From Flavobacterium franklandianum (GTDB lineage: Bacteria; Bacteroidota; Bacteroidia; Flavobacteriales; Flavobacteriaceae): a DNA stretch of 45,364 bases. The stretch spans positions 1 to 45,364 of the forward strand of contig NZ_VJZR01000018.1 of assembly GCF_007097365.1 (NCBI RefSeq), read 5' to 3'. The translations under genes and the position numbers were made by a program. This document shows, piece by piece, positions 6,824-15,326 of the stretch. A model generated the notes under the pieces. The model saw only the letters and a program-made list of their open reading frames with translations. It was not told the DNA's origin and made no database searches. How positions within the stretch are numbered: position 1 is the first letter of the stretch; each line of letters opens with the position of its first letter.

Positions 6824-9331
6824 ATGATTAAAGTTATAGTAGTCGGAAACGGCATGGTAGGTTATAAATTTTGTGAAAAATTCATCGCAAAATCAGGTCA
6901 AGAAAAATACCAAATCACAGTATTTGGCGAGGAGCCAAGACGCGCTTACGACCGAGTTCACCTGAGCGAATACTTTGCTGGCAAAACCGCTGACGACTTG
7001 TCTATGTCAACCTCTAATTGGTATGATGAAAATAATATTATACTTAATACTTCGGAATTAGTTTTAAAAATTGACAAAGAAAATAAAACCATAACTACCC
7101 ATTTGGACAAAACTTTTGGCTATGACTACTTAGTTTTGGCTACGGGTTCGGCTGCTTTTGTGCCACCCATAAAAGGGGTAGAAAAAGAAGGTGTTTTTGT
7201 GTACCGTACCATCGAGGATTTGGACGCGATTATGACCTACGCCAAAAAAATAAAACAAAATGGAGCTACAGAAGCCGCTGTCCTTGGTGGTGGATTGTTG
7301 GGATTAGAAGCCGCAAAAGCCGTATATGATTTAGGACTCAATCCACACGTGGTAGAATTTGCTCCTCGATTGATGCCAAGACAATTGGACAAAGCCGCTA
7401 GTGATATGCTTCAATCTAAAATTGAGAAACTCAATATTGGGATTCATCTCAATAAAGCGACACAATATATAGATGGAGAACATAGTATAAAAGGGATGAT
7501 GTTTGCCAATGATGAATTGCTAAAAGTAGATATGTTAGTAATTTCGGCTGGAATAAAACCGCGTGACGAACTCGCAAGAGTTTCTGGATTAGTGGTCGGA
7601 GAACGTGGAGGTGTTCTTGTTGGTAATACCATGCAAACATCGGATCCCTTTATTTACGCTATTGGTGAAGTAGCATTGTATAACCAAATGATTTATGGGC
7701 TTGTAGCACCGGGTTATGAAATGGCCGATGTGGCTGCCGAGCAAATTTTGGGTAGTGATAAAACGATGAGAGAAACCATCGATATGTCAACCCAATTGAA
7801 ATTAATTGGTGTTGAGGTAGCGAGCTTTGGGGATCCTTTTATAGAAAATGATGAAGTTGTAGCTATTGTTTATGAAAATAAATTTAGCGGAATTTACAAA
7901 AGAATCAATGTGACCAAAGACGGAAAAACACTTTTGGGTGGAATTCTCGTTGGCGATTCATCAGATTATAACGGATTGTTCCAAATTTATAGTAACGCTA
8001 TGGCGTTGCCGCCAAATCCCGAAGATTTAATTTTGGGTTCAAGAGGTGGCGAAAGTTCCACTATGGGAAGTGCTATGGATTTGCCTGATACCGCCGTAAT
8101 TTGTTCTTGCGAAAATGTTACCAAAGGTTCTATTTGCTGCTCCATCACCGATGGAACTTGCGAAAGTTTATCGGATGTAGTGAAACTAACCAAAGCCACT
8201 TCAGGCTGTGGAGGTTGTAAGCCAATGGTAGTCGATTTAGTAAAAGCGGCTCAAAAATCAATTGGCAAAGAAGTGAAAGAAAGTATTTGCGAGCACTTTC
8301 ATTATACCCGTCAAGAATTATTCGATATTGTAAAAATCAATAAATACACCAACTTTTACGAAGTAGTCGATCATCACGGAAACGGCGACGGTTGCGAGGT
8401 ATGTAAGCCCGTAGTAGCATCTATTTTCTCTAGTATTTATAACGATACAGCAAACAAACACGTTACGACTCAAGATACCAACGACCGATATTTAGCTAAT
8501 ATTCAACGAAATGGAACCTATTCTGTGGTGCCAAGAATTGCTGGTGGTGAGATTACTCCAGAGAAATTAATCGTCATTGGCGAAATAGCGAAAGAATTTA
8601 ATTTATACACCAAAATTACCGGCGCACAACGTGTCGATTTATTTGGAGCACATTTGAATGATTTACCCAAAATCTGGAAAATACTCATCGATAATGGTTT
8701 CGAAAGTGGTCACGCTTACGGGAAATCCTTAAGAGCGGTAAAAAGTTGTGTTGGAAATGCTTGGTGCCGTTACGGAATGGATGATAGTACGACTTTTGCC
8801 ATCGAATTGGAAAATCGGTACCGAGGGATTCGCTCTCCTCATAAATTAAAAGGAGGCGTTTCGGCTTGTATTAGAGAATGTGCCGAAGCTAGAGGAAAAG
8901 ATTTTGGAGTGATTGCCGTTGAAGGCGGTTGGAATTTGTACATCTGCGGAAACGGTGGTGCCAATCCGAAACACGCCGTTTTATTGGCGGAGCAAATAGA
9001 CAAAGAAACCGTTTTTAAATACATGGATCGTTTCCTGATGTACTATATTAGGACTGCAGGACCGCTAGTTAGAACAGCAACTTGGTTAGAAAAACTAGAT
9101 GGCGGATTGGATTATTTGAAAGAAGTTATCATTCACGACCGTATTGGCATTTGTGAAACTTTAGAATCAGAAATGGAATCCTTAGTTGGAACTTTCGAAT
9201 GTGAATGGAAACAAGTTTTGGAGAAACCAAGATTGCTGAAACGTTTTAATCACTTTGTAAATTCGGACGAGAAAGATGAAAACATTGAATATGTTGCTTT
9301 GAGAGATCAAAAAATGCCTAAACCTTGGTAA
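6824..9331 (+). CDS. nirB: NADH-dependent nitrite reductase, large subunit
   Basis: Cytoplasmic siroheme enzyme of 835 residues that reduces nitrite to ammonium with NAD(P)H. Domains in order: FAD/NAD-binding oxidoreductase (about 1-400); BFD-like [2Fe-2S] domain with C427-x-C429 and CGGC near 462-465; a second, cysteine-poorer BFD-like segment (about 490-545); then the two nitrite/sulfite reductase half domains. The 4Fe-4S/siroheme ligands are visible as C642-x5-C648 and C682-x3-C686. Length and order fit NirB. nirD follows 250 bp downstream, separated by an inverted repeat. An operator array lies immediately upstream. Confidence 0.96.
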   Translation: MIKVIVVGNGMVGYKFCEKFIAKSGQEKYQITVFGEEPRRAYDRVHLSEYFAGKTADDLSMSTSNWYDENNIILNTSELVLKIDKENKTITTHLDKTFGYDYLVLATGSAAFVPPIKGVEKEGVFVYRTIEDLDAIMTYAKKIKQNGATEAAVLGGGLLGLEAAKAVYDLGLNPHVVEFAPRLMPRQLDKAASDMLQSKIEKLNIGIHLNKATQYIDGEHSIKGMMFANDELLKVDMLVISAGIKPRDELARVSGLVVGERGGVLVGNTMQTSDPFIYAIGEVALYNQMIYGLVAPGYEMADVAAEQILGSDKTMRETIDMSTQLKLIGVEVASFGDPFIENDEVVAIVYENKFSGIYKRINVTKDGKTLLGGILVGDSSDYNGLFQIYSNAMALPPNPEDLILGSRGGESSTMGSAMDLPDTAVICSCENVTKGSICCSITDGTCESLSDVVKLTKATSGCGGCKPMVVDLVKAAQKSIGKEVKESICEHFHYTRQELFDIVKINKYTNFYEVVDHHGNGDGCEVCKPVVASIFSSIYNDTANKHVTTQDTNDRYLANIQRNGTYSVVPRIAGGEITPEKLIVIGEIAKEFNLYTKITGAQRVDLFGAHLNDLPKIWKILIDNGFESGHAYGKSLRAVKSCVGNAWCRYGMDDSTTFAIELENRYRGIRSPHKLKGGVSACIRECAEARGKDFGVIAVEGGWNLYICGNGGANPKHAVLLAEQIDKETVFKYMDRFLMYYIRTAGPLVRTATWLEKLDGGLDYLKEVIIHDRIGICETLESEMESLVGTFECEWKQVLEKPRLLKRFNHFVNSDEKDENIEYVALRDQKMPKPW

Positions 9332-9458
9332 AAAAACTTGAACTCTTTCCAAAATTACTTCAACCATTTAAAGTCTTTCGGAATCATTAAATTTAGTTGA
9401 AGTGCTGGAAAGATAAAAATAAGTTTTTCTGGTTTTAAGAGTAAAATAAAAACATTTT

Positions 9459-9527
9459 AAACCATTAAGATATTTGGTTCATTAAGAAAGATTACAAAAC
9501 TTAATTCCCTTACAATCTTAATGGTTT
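9459..9527. repeat. Intergenic inverted repeat between nirB and nirD
   Basis: Perfect 13-bp arms AAACCATTAAGAT (9459-9471) and its complement (9515-9527). The sequence belongs to the same family as the tandem units at 28281-28488. Within an operon it may adjust expression of nirD relative to nirB or stabilise the upstream message. Confidence 0.65.
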
Positions 9528-9581
9528 GAAAAAAAATACTTAATGTTCATAACATTTCCTGTAGCTCCAAAAATAAAAATT

Positions 9582-9959
9582 ATGCAAAATATACTAAACG
9601 AATACCAATCAATCGCTTTTGAAGAAGTTAAAGTATGGTTCAAAGCTGGAACTTTAAAAGATTTCCCGAGTAATAGAGGCGGTTGCATCAAATACAAAGA
9701 CAAACAAATTGCTATTTTTAACTTCGAAAGAAGAAACGAATGGTACGCTTGTCAGAACGTTTGTCCACACAAAATGGAGATGGTTTTGTCCAGAGGAATG
9801 ACGGGTTCAGCAGATAGTGTTCCTAAAATAGCGTGTCCAATGCACAAAAAAACTTTTTCACTAGTAGATGGTTCCAACCTGAATGGCGAAGATTATTCGA
9901 TTGCTACTTATCCTGTAAAAGTCGTGGACGAAGAAGTATTCGTAGGCTTTTTGGAATAA
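9582..9959 (+). CDS. nirD: Nitrite reductase small subunit, Rieske-like
   Basis: Rieske-fold partner of NirB, 125 residues from the ATG at 9582. An ATG at 9543 adds 13 residues (MFITFPVAPKIKI) that do not look like part of the domain. The segment CQNVCPHK, then CPMHKKTF, keeps a C-x-H and C-x2-H pair, so the protein may still bind a [2Fe-2S] cluster. The E. coli NirD family member lacks these ligands, so this is a difference worth noting. Homologues pair with NirB in NADH-nitrite reductase. Confidence 0.88.
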   Translation: MQNILNEYQSIAFEEVKVWFKAGTLKDFPSNRGGCIKYKDKQIAIFNFERRNEWYACQNVCPHKMEMVLSRGMTGSADSVPKIACPMHKKTFSLVDGSNLNGEDYSIATYPVKVVDEEVFVGFLE

Positions 9960-10014
9960 TTGTGTATCTTTGAATTTGAAGATACTCATTAGTTTTAATT
10001 TAATGTGTACTTTT

Positions 10015-10146
10015 TTAAACACATAGAAACATAGCTTTTGTTGTTTTTTCAAGACGTTTCACTTCATACAGCGAATCATAGATGACACTATATGAACCCA
10101 AGAATTGGTCTATCAAACTCTTTTTTCTATGATTCTATGTGTTTAA
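10015..10146. repeat. Dispersed CATAG-ended element, copy 1
   Basis: About 132 bp with near-perfect 20-bp inverted ends: TTAAACACATAGAAACATAG (10015-10034) and its near complement (10127-10146, one mismatch). It is related along much of its length to 38109-38235 in the opposite orientation: shared internal blocks are CGTTTCACTT, AATCATAG and ACTCTTTTTTCTATG. It contains no ORF, so it resembles a non-autonomous mobile or REP-like element. Confidence 0.75.
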
Positions 10147-10207
10147 TTTTTTAGAGATTCTAAAATTTCTACGAATTGTAACAAACGGGTTAATAAATTA
10201 AATCACA

Positions 10208-10789
10208 ATGACACCATTTCAAAACGCCAGTGCTTGGATAGATGCCGAAAATGCACAAGATCCAAACAGCGAAACACACCAATCAAATAGCTATCCAAAA
10301 GAACTTTTATATTCCAATCGAATGTATGAAAGGCTGATGGATTTTTATCCAAACGCTTCTGAAGAAGTTCAAATAGCGTCCAAAGCACAACACATTTGCC
10401 GATGGAAAATGCCACGGGAATCCTATCCTATGGACCGTGTGGGATATTTAAAATGGCGCGAAGAGTTGAAGAAATTTCACGCACAAACTACTGCCAAAAT
10501 CCTAGAAAAAGCAGGTTATTCTTCAGTATTTATAGATAGAGTTTCTTTTCTAATCGAAAAAAAATTACTCAAAAAAGACAGCGAAACCCAACTCCTCGAA
10601 GATGTAATTTGCCTCGTTTTTCTAGAATACTATTTTGATGCTTTCGTGCAAAAACACGACAGAGAAAAAATGAAAAATATCATCTTGAAAACATGGAATA
10701 AAATGTCTGAAAACGGGCATCAAGAAGCCTTGAAAATCAATTTCAGTGATGCCAATCTTCAATTGATAAAAGATTCACTTGGTTTATAA
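10208..10789 (+). CDS. DUF4202 family protein
   Basis: Protein of 193 residues matching, from memory, the DUF4202 family: an opening with a WIDAENAQDPN motif, YSNRMYERLMDFYPNAS, QIASKAQHICRWKMPRESYPMDRVGYLKWREELKKFHA and a C-terminal LEDVICLVFLEYYF. The His and Arg-rich core resembles an HD-like helical fold, but this is uncertain. No function is established. Its place between nirD and the nitrate sensor kinase (gap of 11 bases) suggests a link to nitrite reduction. It is soluble, with no signal peptide. Confidence 0.82.
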   Translation: MTPFQNASAWIDAENAQDPNSETHQSNSYPKELLYSNRMYERLMDFYPNASEEVQIASKAQHICRWKMPRESYPMDRVGYLKWREELKKFHAQTTAKILEKAGYSSVFIDRVSFLIEKKLLKKDSETQLLEDVICLVFLEYYFDAFVQKHDREKMKNIILKTWNKMSENGHQEALKINFSDANLQLIKDSLGL

Positions 10790-10800
10790 TAGTTAAATAA

Positions 10801-12606
10801 ATGAATAAAAGCACTGTAGCCTCTGCCGATATCTCTTTCAAAAATTTAAGACGATTGTATATTTTCGCCTTATTGACTATTGCGATTACGGTTTTGCTCA
10901 GTCAGTTACTCATTCAGTACAACCTTCACAGTCAGTTGAGTGATTCCAAAATCATTAATATTTCTGGTAAACAAAGGATGTTGAGTCAAAAATTGACCAA
11001 AGAAATTTTGATTTTGAATTTCATTTCTGATGCCAAAAACAACAAAAAAGAGATTAAAAGTGCTAATGAAATCATTGAACTTTGGAAATTCAACCAGAAT
11101 GCATTAGAAAAAGGAAATGACAGTCTGGGTTTTCCTAAAGAAAAAAGCAAGGAACTTTCGGATTTATTCGTCGCTATTAAACCCAATTTCAACAAAATTG
11201 TCCAAGCAGCAACCGTTTTTTTGCATCATAAAAAACTAGGAATTCAGGAGAAAGATAATCAGGAATTAGTTCAAATAATTCTCAAAAATCAAGGCGTTTT
11301 TCTGGAGAAAATGAATGAAATTGTTGGACAATATGACAAAGAAGCACTAGAAAAAGTAACTTTGCAGAGCAAAACCGAATATGCAATTTTAGGTTTTACA
11401 ATGTTGGTTTTATTGTTAGAATTTATTTTTATTTTCAAACCCACCAATAAAAAAGTAGAAACACTCATATCTAAACTTTTATTCTCCGAGAAAAAAGCGC
11501 TAAAACTGGCACACGACACCGAAGTTATCAGCGAAGCAAAAGAAAATTCAGTCAAAGAGTTGAAATCGCTGAATTATGCAATGGAAAATACTTTGCTCTA
11601 TTGTAGAGTGGCTCCCGATGGTTCGATCATTCATATTGGAGAAAAATTTTCGAAATTGTTGCAATACAATCCATTTCTTTCGGATAAAACGTTTGCCGAA
11701 GCATTGTCTCCAATAGAAAAAGAGCAAAATTTTCTAAACCAGATTTTACTCGAAAAACAACGAACAGGTTGGCAGGGCGAAATTTATATAACCACCCGAA
11801 ACGAGCAATCTATTTGGTTGGATTTATCAATGGTTCCGGTGACTATAAAGAAAGATGAATCGGAATTGCTGGTCATTTGTTTTGATATAACCGAACGTAA
11901 AAAAGCAGAGCAAGAAGTCGAACGGTTGAATACAGAGAATACAACAGACAAACTCAATCAGCAAAAAATTATTTCGAGTAAGATTGTCGAAAATCAAGAA
12001 AATGAGCAAAATCGTATTGCCAAAGAAATTCACGATGGAATAGGTCAAATGCTTACGGGATTGAAATTTAGTCTCGAAAGTATCAATTTGGAAGACAAAG
12101 AAAAGTCGGCTCAAAAAATAGAATACCTCAAAAAATTATCCTTAGACATCATAAAAGGTGTTCGAACCGCGACATTCAATTTGATGCCACCGGAGTTGAG
12201 TGACCACGGAATTGTTTCTTCTTTGGCAAAATTGACTCAGGAATTATCCAAACTCACTGGAAAAGAAATTCAGTTTTATAACAAGACCGATTTTGACAAA
12301 CGCTTGGATTCATTGGTCGAAATCAACATTTATCGACTAACCCAAGAAGCCATCAACAATGCCTTGAAATATGCCGATTCTTCGCATATTATTGTCCAAC
12401 TTTCGCATAGTCCGACTCTTTTGAGTATCATAATAGATGATAACGGAAAAGGTTTTGATGTTTCATCGGTGGAGAAAAAGAGAAATAGCGAATCGGGAAT
12501 GGGATTGCTTTTTATGAAAGAACGAATTCAGTACATCAACGGTCGTGTGTTTTTTAATTCTATTCCAGGCGAAGGCACCCGAATTACTTTTAATATTCCG
12601 ATTTAA
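10801..12606 (+). CDS. NarX/NarQ-like sensor histidine kinase
   Basis: Membrane kinase of 601 residues. TM1 is at about residues 19-40 and TM2 at about 194-212, bracketing a periplasmic helical sensor. Just after TM1 the segment SKIINISGKQRMLSQKLTKE (about 49-68) closely recalls the P-box of NarX/NarQ and PilJ-type domains, whose conserved Arg contacts nitrate. A PAS domain follows (about 255-370), then a HisKA_3 box (KEIHDGIGQMLTGLKF, phospho-acceptor His411) and HATPase_c (N box near 514, DDNGKGFDV near 546). It lies in the nir cluster, and a NarL-type regulator follows, so nitrate or nitrite sensing is the likely role. Confidence 0.85.
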   Translation: MNKSTVASADISFKNLRRLYIFALLTIAITVLLSQLLIQYNLHSQLSDSKIINISGKQRMLSQKLTKEILILNFISDAKNNKKEIKSANEIIELWKFNQNALEKGNDSLGFPKEKSKELSDLFVAIKPNFNKIVQAATVFLHHKKLGIQEKDNQELVQIILKNQGVFLEKMNEIVGQYDKEALEKVTLQSKTEYAILGFTMLVLLLEFIFIFKPTNKKVETLISKLLFSEKKALKLAHDTEVISEAKENSVKELKSLNYAMENTLLYCRVAPDGSIIHIGEKFSKLLQYNPFLSDKTFAEALSPIEKEQNFLNQILLEKQRTGWQGEIYITTRNEQSIWLDLSMVPVTIKKDESELLVICFDITERKKAEQEVERLNTENTTDKLNQQKIISSKIVENQENEQNRIAKEIHDGIGQMLTGLKFSLESINLEDKEKSAQKIEYLKKLSLDIIKGVRTATFNLMPPELSDHGIVSSLAKLTQELSKLTGKEIQFYNKTDFDKRLDSLVEINIYRLTQEAINNALKYADSSHIIVQLSHSPTLLSIIIDDNGKGFDVSSVEKKRNSESGMGLLFMKERIQYINGRVFFNSIPGEGTRITFNIPI

Positions 12607-12616
12607 AATATTGAAG

Positions 12617-12726
12617 ATAGCAGGTATCAGATTTCAGTTTGCTTTCGGTTTGAAAACATAAAACTGTATCTAAAAATCTCCAATCTAAAACATGAAACAG
12701 TAACCGGAACCTGCTATCTGATACCT
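12617..12726. repeat. Imperfect palindromic spacer before the response-regulator gene
   Basis: Overlapping inverted pairs: ATAGCAGG (12617-12624) with CCTGCTAT (12710-12717), and AGGTATCAGAT (12622-12632) with ATCTGATACCT (12716-12726). Degenerate AATCT-type repeats fill the middle. It resembles the spacer at 26775-26813. Confidence 0.5.
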
Positions 12727-12790
12727 ACAATCTACAATCTGCCACCTGCTAACTGAAAACTGCAATCTATTTTTTTTGTTTAATGAAAAT

Positions 12791-12828
12791 TACGTACATT
12801 AGCATCACTTTTTAGGTCTATATACGTA
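12791..12828 (+). promoter_or_regulatory. TACGTA half-sites before the response-regulator gene
   Basis: Two TACGTA hexamers (12791-12796 and 12823-12828) are 32 bases apart, about three helical turns. They match half of the nitrate-regulon dyad, so autoregulation is possible. The sites are weaker than the full dyads elsewhere. Confidence 0.45.
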
Positions 12829-12855
12829 AAAATGAAATTAAAAATTAAGTAGGAT

Positions 12856-13515
12856 ATGAGTAATCCCATTCGAGTTGTTCTGGCAGATGATCACGTTTTT
12901 GTAAGAGATGGCATCAAATCATTATTAGAAAACGAAGCTAATATTGAAGTAGTTGGCGAAGCTACCGATGGTTTAGAAGCTTTAAAATCAGTCGAAATCA
13001 ATCAGCCCGATTTATTAATTCTTGACATTAGAATGCCTAATTTAACCGGTATTGAAGTAGTCGAAAAACTGCGAAGTCAAAATAATTTAGTAAAAATTGT
13101 AATGCTTTCGATGCATGAATCCGAAGAATATGTATTAAAATCTATCAAAGCGGGTGCCGATGGGTATTTGTTGAAAGGATCTAGCAAAGAAGAATTCCTC
13201 AAAGCATTGAACACTGTTTCCGAAGGTGGAAAATATTTTAGTGGCGATATTTCGTCCATATTGATTAGTCAACTTACCCATCCAACAACTTTTTCAGAGG
13301 TAAAACAGCCCATCGGAGACGAAATGATGATTACCAAAAGAGAAAAAGAAATACTTAGGTTATTATTGTCAGGCAAAGGAAATAAAGAAATTGCAGAAGC
13401 TTTAGACATTAGTAAACGTACTGCCGAAGTACATCGTTTTAATCTAATGAAAAAATTGAAAGTCAAAAATCTTATAGAACTTTCAAATAAAGCAAATGAA
13501 TTTTCATTGCTCTAA
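12856..13515 (+). CDS. NarL/FixJ-family response regulator
   Basis: Response regulator of 219 residues. The receiver domain (about 1-120) has the acidic pair D11-D12, phospho-acceptor D57 in LLILDIRMPN, and the conserved Lys in GYLLKGS. A LuxR/NarL-type helix-turn-helix (about 154-205) contains ITKREKEILRLLLSGKGNKEIAEAL and KRTAEVHR. It lies 249 bp after the sensor kinase and before narK. NarL proteins bind TAC-containing heptamers, which fits the TAC(T/G)TA half-sites before the nitrate genes in this window; that assignment is inference. Confidence 0.88.
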   Translation: MSNPIRVVLADDHVFVRDGIKSLLENEANIEVVGEATDGLEALKSVEINQPDLLILDIRMPNLTGIEVVEKLRSQNNLVKIVMLSMHESEEYVLKSIKAGADGYLLKGSSKEEFLKALNTVSEGGKYFSGDISSILISQLTHPTTFSEVKQPIGDEMMITKREKEILRLLLSGKGNKEIAEALDISKRTAEVHRFNLMKKLKVKNLIELSNKANEFSLL

Positions 13516-13557
13516 TTCTTTATTATTTAAAGAGTTAAGATTTCTGGATTACGTTAC

Positions 13558-13584
13558 TAAGTATTTATTAAGTATAAATACGTA
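13558..13584 (+). promoter_or_regulatory. Nitrate-regulon dyad upstream of narK
   Basis: TAAGTA, spacer TAAA, TACGTA at 13569-13584 forms the full 6-4-6 dyad. A further TAAGTA lies at 13558-13563. It stands before the terminator at 13597, so it would act on narK from a distance of about 90 bases. Confidence 0.6.
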
Positions 13585-13596
13585 ATTATTTTTCAT

Positions 13597-13619
13597 AACC
13601 TGCCAAAACGCAGGTTTTT
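13597..13619 (+). terminator. Terminator after the response-regulator gene
   Basis: Stem AACCTGC (13597-13603) and GCAGGTT (13610-13616) with loop CAAAAC and a run of T. It separates the regulator gene from narK, implying that narK has its own promoter downstream. Confidence 0.7.
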
Positions 13620-13631
13620 ATACACTGTTAG

Positions 13632-13658
13632 TACTTATTTTTGTCAAAAAAATAAGTA
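13632..13658 (+). promoter_or_regulatory. Hairpin and half-sites directly before narK
   Basis: TACTTATTTTT (13632-13642) and AAAAATAAGTA (13648-13658) form an 11-bp stem ending 3 bases before the narK ATG. Its ends are the regulon half-sites TACTTA and TAAGTA. TATTTTTG (13636-13643) also matches the -7 consensus. It may be a regulator site, an RNA hairpin over the ribosome entry site, or both. Confidence 0.5.
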
Positions 13659-13661
13659 TTT

Positions 13662-15152
13662 ATGACAACTACAAACTCTTTATCGCAATCCCATCGAATT
13701 TTATTTTTAAACACATTAGCCTTCACTGTTTGTTTTGCATGTTGGACGCTTAATGGTGTTTTAGTTACTTTTTTAGTCGATAATGGAATATTCAAATGGA
13801 GCGTCGTACAAGTCGGCTGGCTTTTAGGAATTCCAATTTTAACGGGTTCCATTATGCGTTTACCAATAGGAATGTTGACGGATAAATACGGAGGTAAATA
13901 TGTATTTTCCTTCTTGCTTTTGTTGTGTTCGATTCCGTTGTTTTTACTTCCTTTAGCGGATAGCTTTTTTATGTTTGCTGTACTTAGTTTTTTGTTTGGA
14001 ATGGTGGGAACTAGTTTTGCTGTGGGAATTGGTTTTACTTCTATTTGGTATCCAAAAGAATGGCAGGGAAGATCTCTTGGGATTTTCGGAATGGGGAATG
14101 CTGGAGCAGCAATTACGACTTTTATGGCGCCTTCTTTATTGAATGAATTTTCTATTGACGACCCACAAAATGGTTGGAAATTATTACCTGTTATTTATGG
14201 TGTGGCCTTACTAGTTATTGGAATGTTATTCTTGATTTTTGCCAAAAACAAAAAATTAGAAAACAATACAAAAACCGTTTCTCAAATGCTAGGTTCCTTA
14301 AAAAGTGTACGTGTCTGGCGATTTGGAGCTTATTATTTCTTGGTATTTGGATGTTTTGTAGCTTATGCACAATGGTTGTTGCCAAACTTTATGAATGTAT
14401 ATCAAACAAGTTTAGTTATGGGAGGAATGTTTGCTACTATGTTCAGTTTGCCATCTGGAGTAGTTCGTGCTTTTGGAGGATATTTATCAGATAAATTTGG
14501 AGCTCGAAAAGTAATGTATTGGGTTTTATCCTCATCAGTAATTTTAAGCGCTTTATTGATGATCCCAAAAATGGACATTACAACGGCTGGCCCTGGAGTT
14601 ATGGCAGGAAAAAAAGGGACAATTACAGCAGTTTCGGAAACGAATGTAACAGTAGTAGATAAAAATTTTGCCATCAATAAAAAGATAGATAAACCCTTTG
14701 AAAACACCATTTTTCCAACCAAAAATTCGTGGCAAGAAGTGGTTGTCAAACAAAATCAAGAAGTAAAGAAAAAAGAATTATTGGCCAAAGGCGTTACGGC
14801 GATTCATTTTAGTGCCAATATGTGGGTGTATCTTGTGTTGGTCATCCTGATTGGAATTTCTTGGGGAATTGGAAAAGCGGCGGTTTACAAACACATACCA
14901 GAATATTTCCCGACCGAAGTGGGTGTAGTAGGAGGAATGGTAGGAATGATAGGCGGTTTGGGTGGTTTCTTTGGCCCCATTATCTTTGGATATTTATTGA
15001 CTAGCACTGGTTTTTGGTCCAGTTCTTGGATATTCATCCTTATATTATCATCAATATGCTTGATTTGGATGCACCGAACAGTAACCAAAATCATGAACGA
15101 TAAACAACCCGAATTGTCAAAAGTTATGGAGAGAGAATCTTCGAGAAAATAG
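13662..15152 (+). CDS. narK: NarK-type nitrate/nitrite MFS transporter
   Basis: Inner-membrane transporter of 496 residues with the usual 12-helix MFS layout. Diagnostic features are GVLVTFLVDNG near helix 1, the first loop motif MLTDKYGGKYVF, the nitrate signature GMGNAGAAITTF (about residues 146-157) and the second signature GGLGGFFGP in the C-terminal half. A hydrophilic insert of about 65 residues (roughly 310-375, Lys and Val rich) separates two helices in the second half. Such an insert is seen in Bacteroidota homologues, as far as I recall. It ends the nir-regulator cluster and has its own terminator. Confidence 0.93.
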   Translation: MTTTNSLSQSHRILFLNTLAFTVCFACWTLNGVLVTFLVDNGIFKWSVVQVGWLLGIPILTGSIMRLPIGMLTDKYGGKYVFSFLLLLCSIPLFLLPLADSFFMFAVLSFLFGMVGTSFAVGIGFTSIWYPKEWQGRSLGIFGMGNAGAAITTFMAPSLLNEFSIDDPQNGWKLLPVIYGVALLVIGMLFLIFAKNKKLENNTKTVSQMLGSLKSVRVWRFGAYYFLVFGCFVAYAQWLLPNFMNVYQTSLVMGGMFATMFSLPSGVVRAFGGYLSDKFGARKVMYWVLSSSVILSALLMIPKMDITTAGPGVMAGKKGTITAVSETNVTVVDKNFAINKKIDKPFENTIFPTKNSWQEVVVKQNQEVKKKELLAKGVTAIHFSANMWVYLVLVILIGISWGIGKAAVYKHIPEYFPTEVGVVGGMVGMIGGLGGFFGPIIFGYLLTSTGFWSSSWIFILILSSICLIWMHRTVTKIMNDKQPELSKVMERESSRK

Positions 15153-15185
15153 TTTTAATTTTTTAATAATGCTTTGTTCATTAAT

Positions 15186-15213
15186 ACCTTTGATTGATTT
15201 CAAAGGTTTTTTT
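15186..15213 (+). terminator. narK terminator
   Basis: Stem ACCTTTG (15186-15192) and CAAAGGT (15201-15207) followed by seven T residues. It marks the end of the narK unit and the border with the restriction-modification pair. Confidence 0.8.
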
Positions 15214-15326
15214 GTTGTAAATAAATAAATTTATATCTCTAAGTCGTCTGTAATTTGTTTTCACAATACTTAAAAAAATGAATGAAAAATCACTACTTTA
15301 GCGAAATAATCCTATTGCTAATATTT

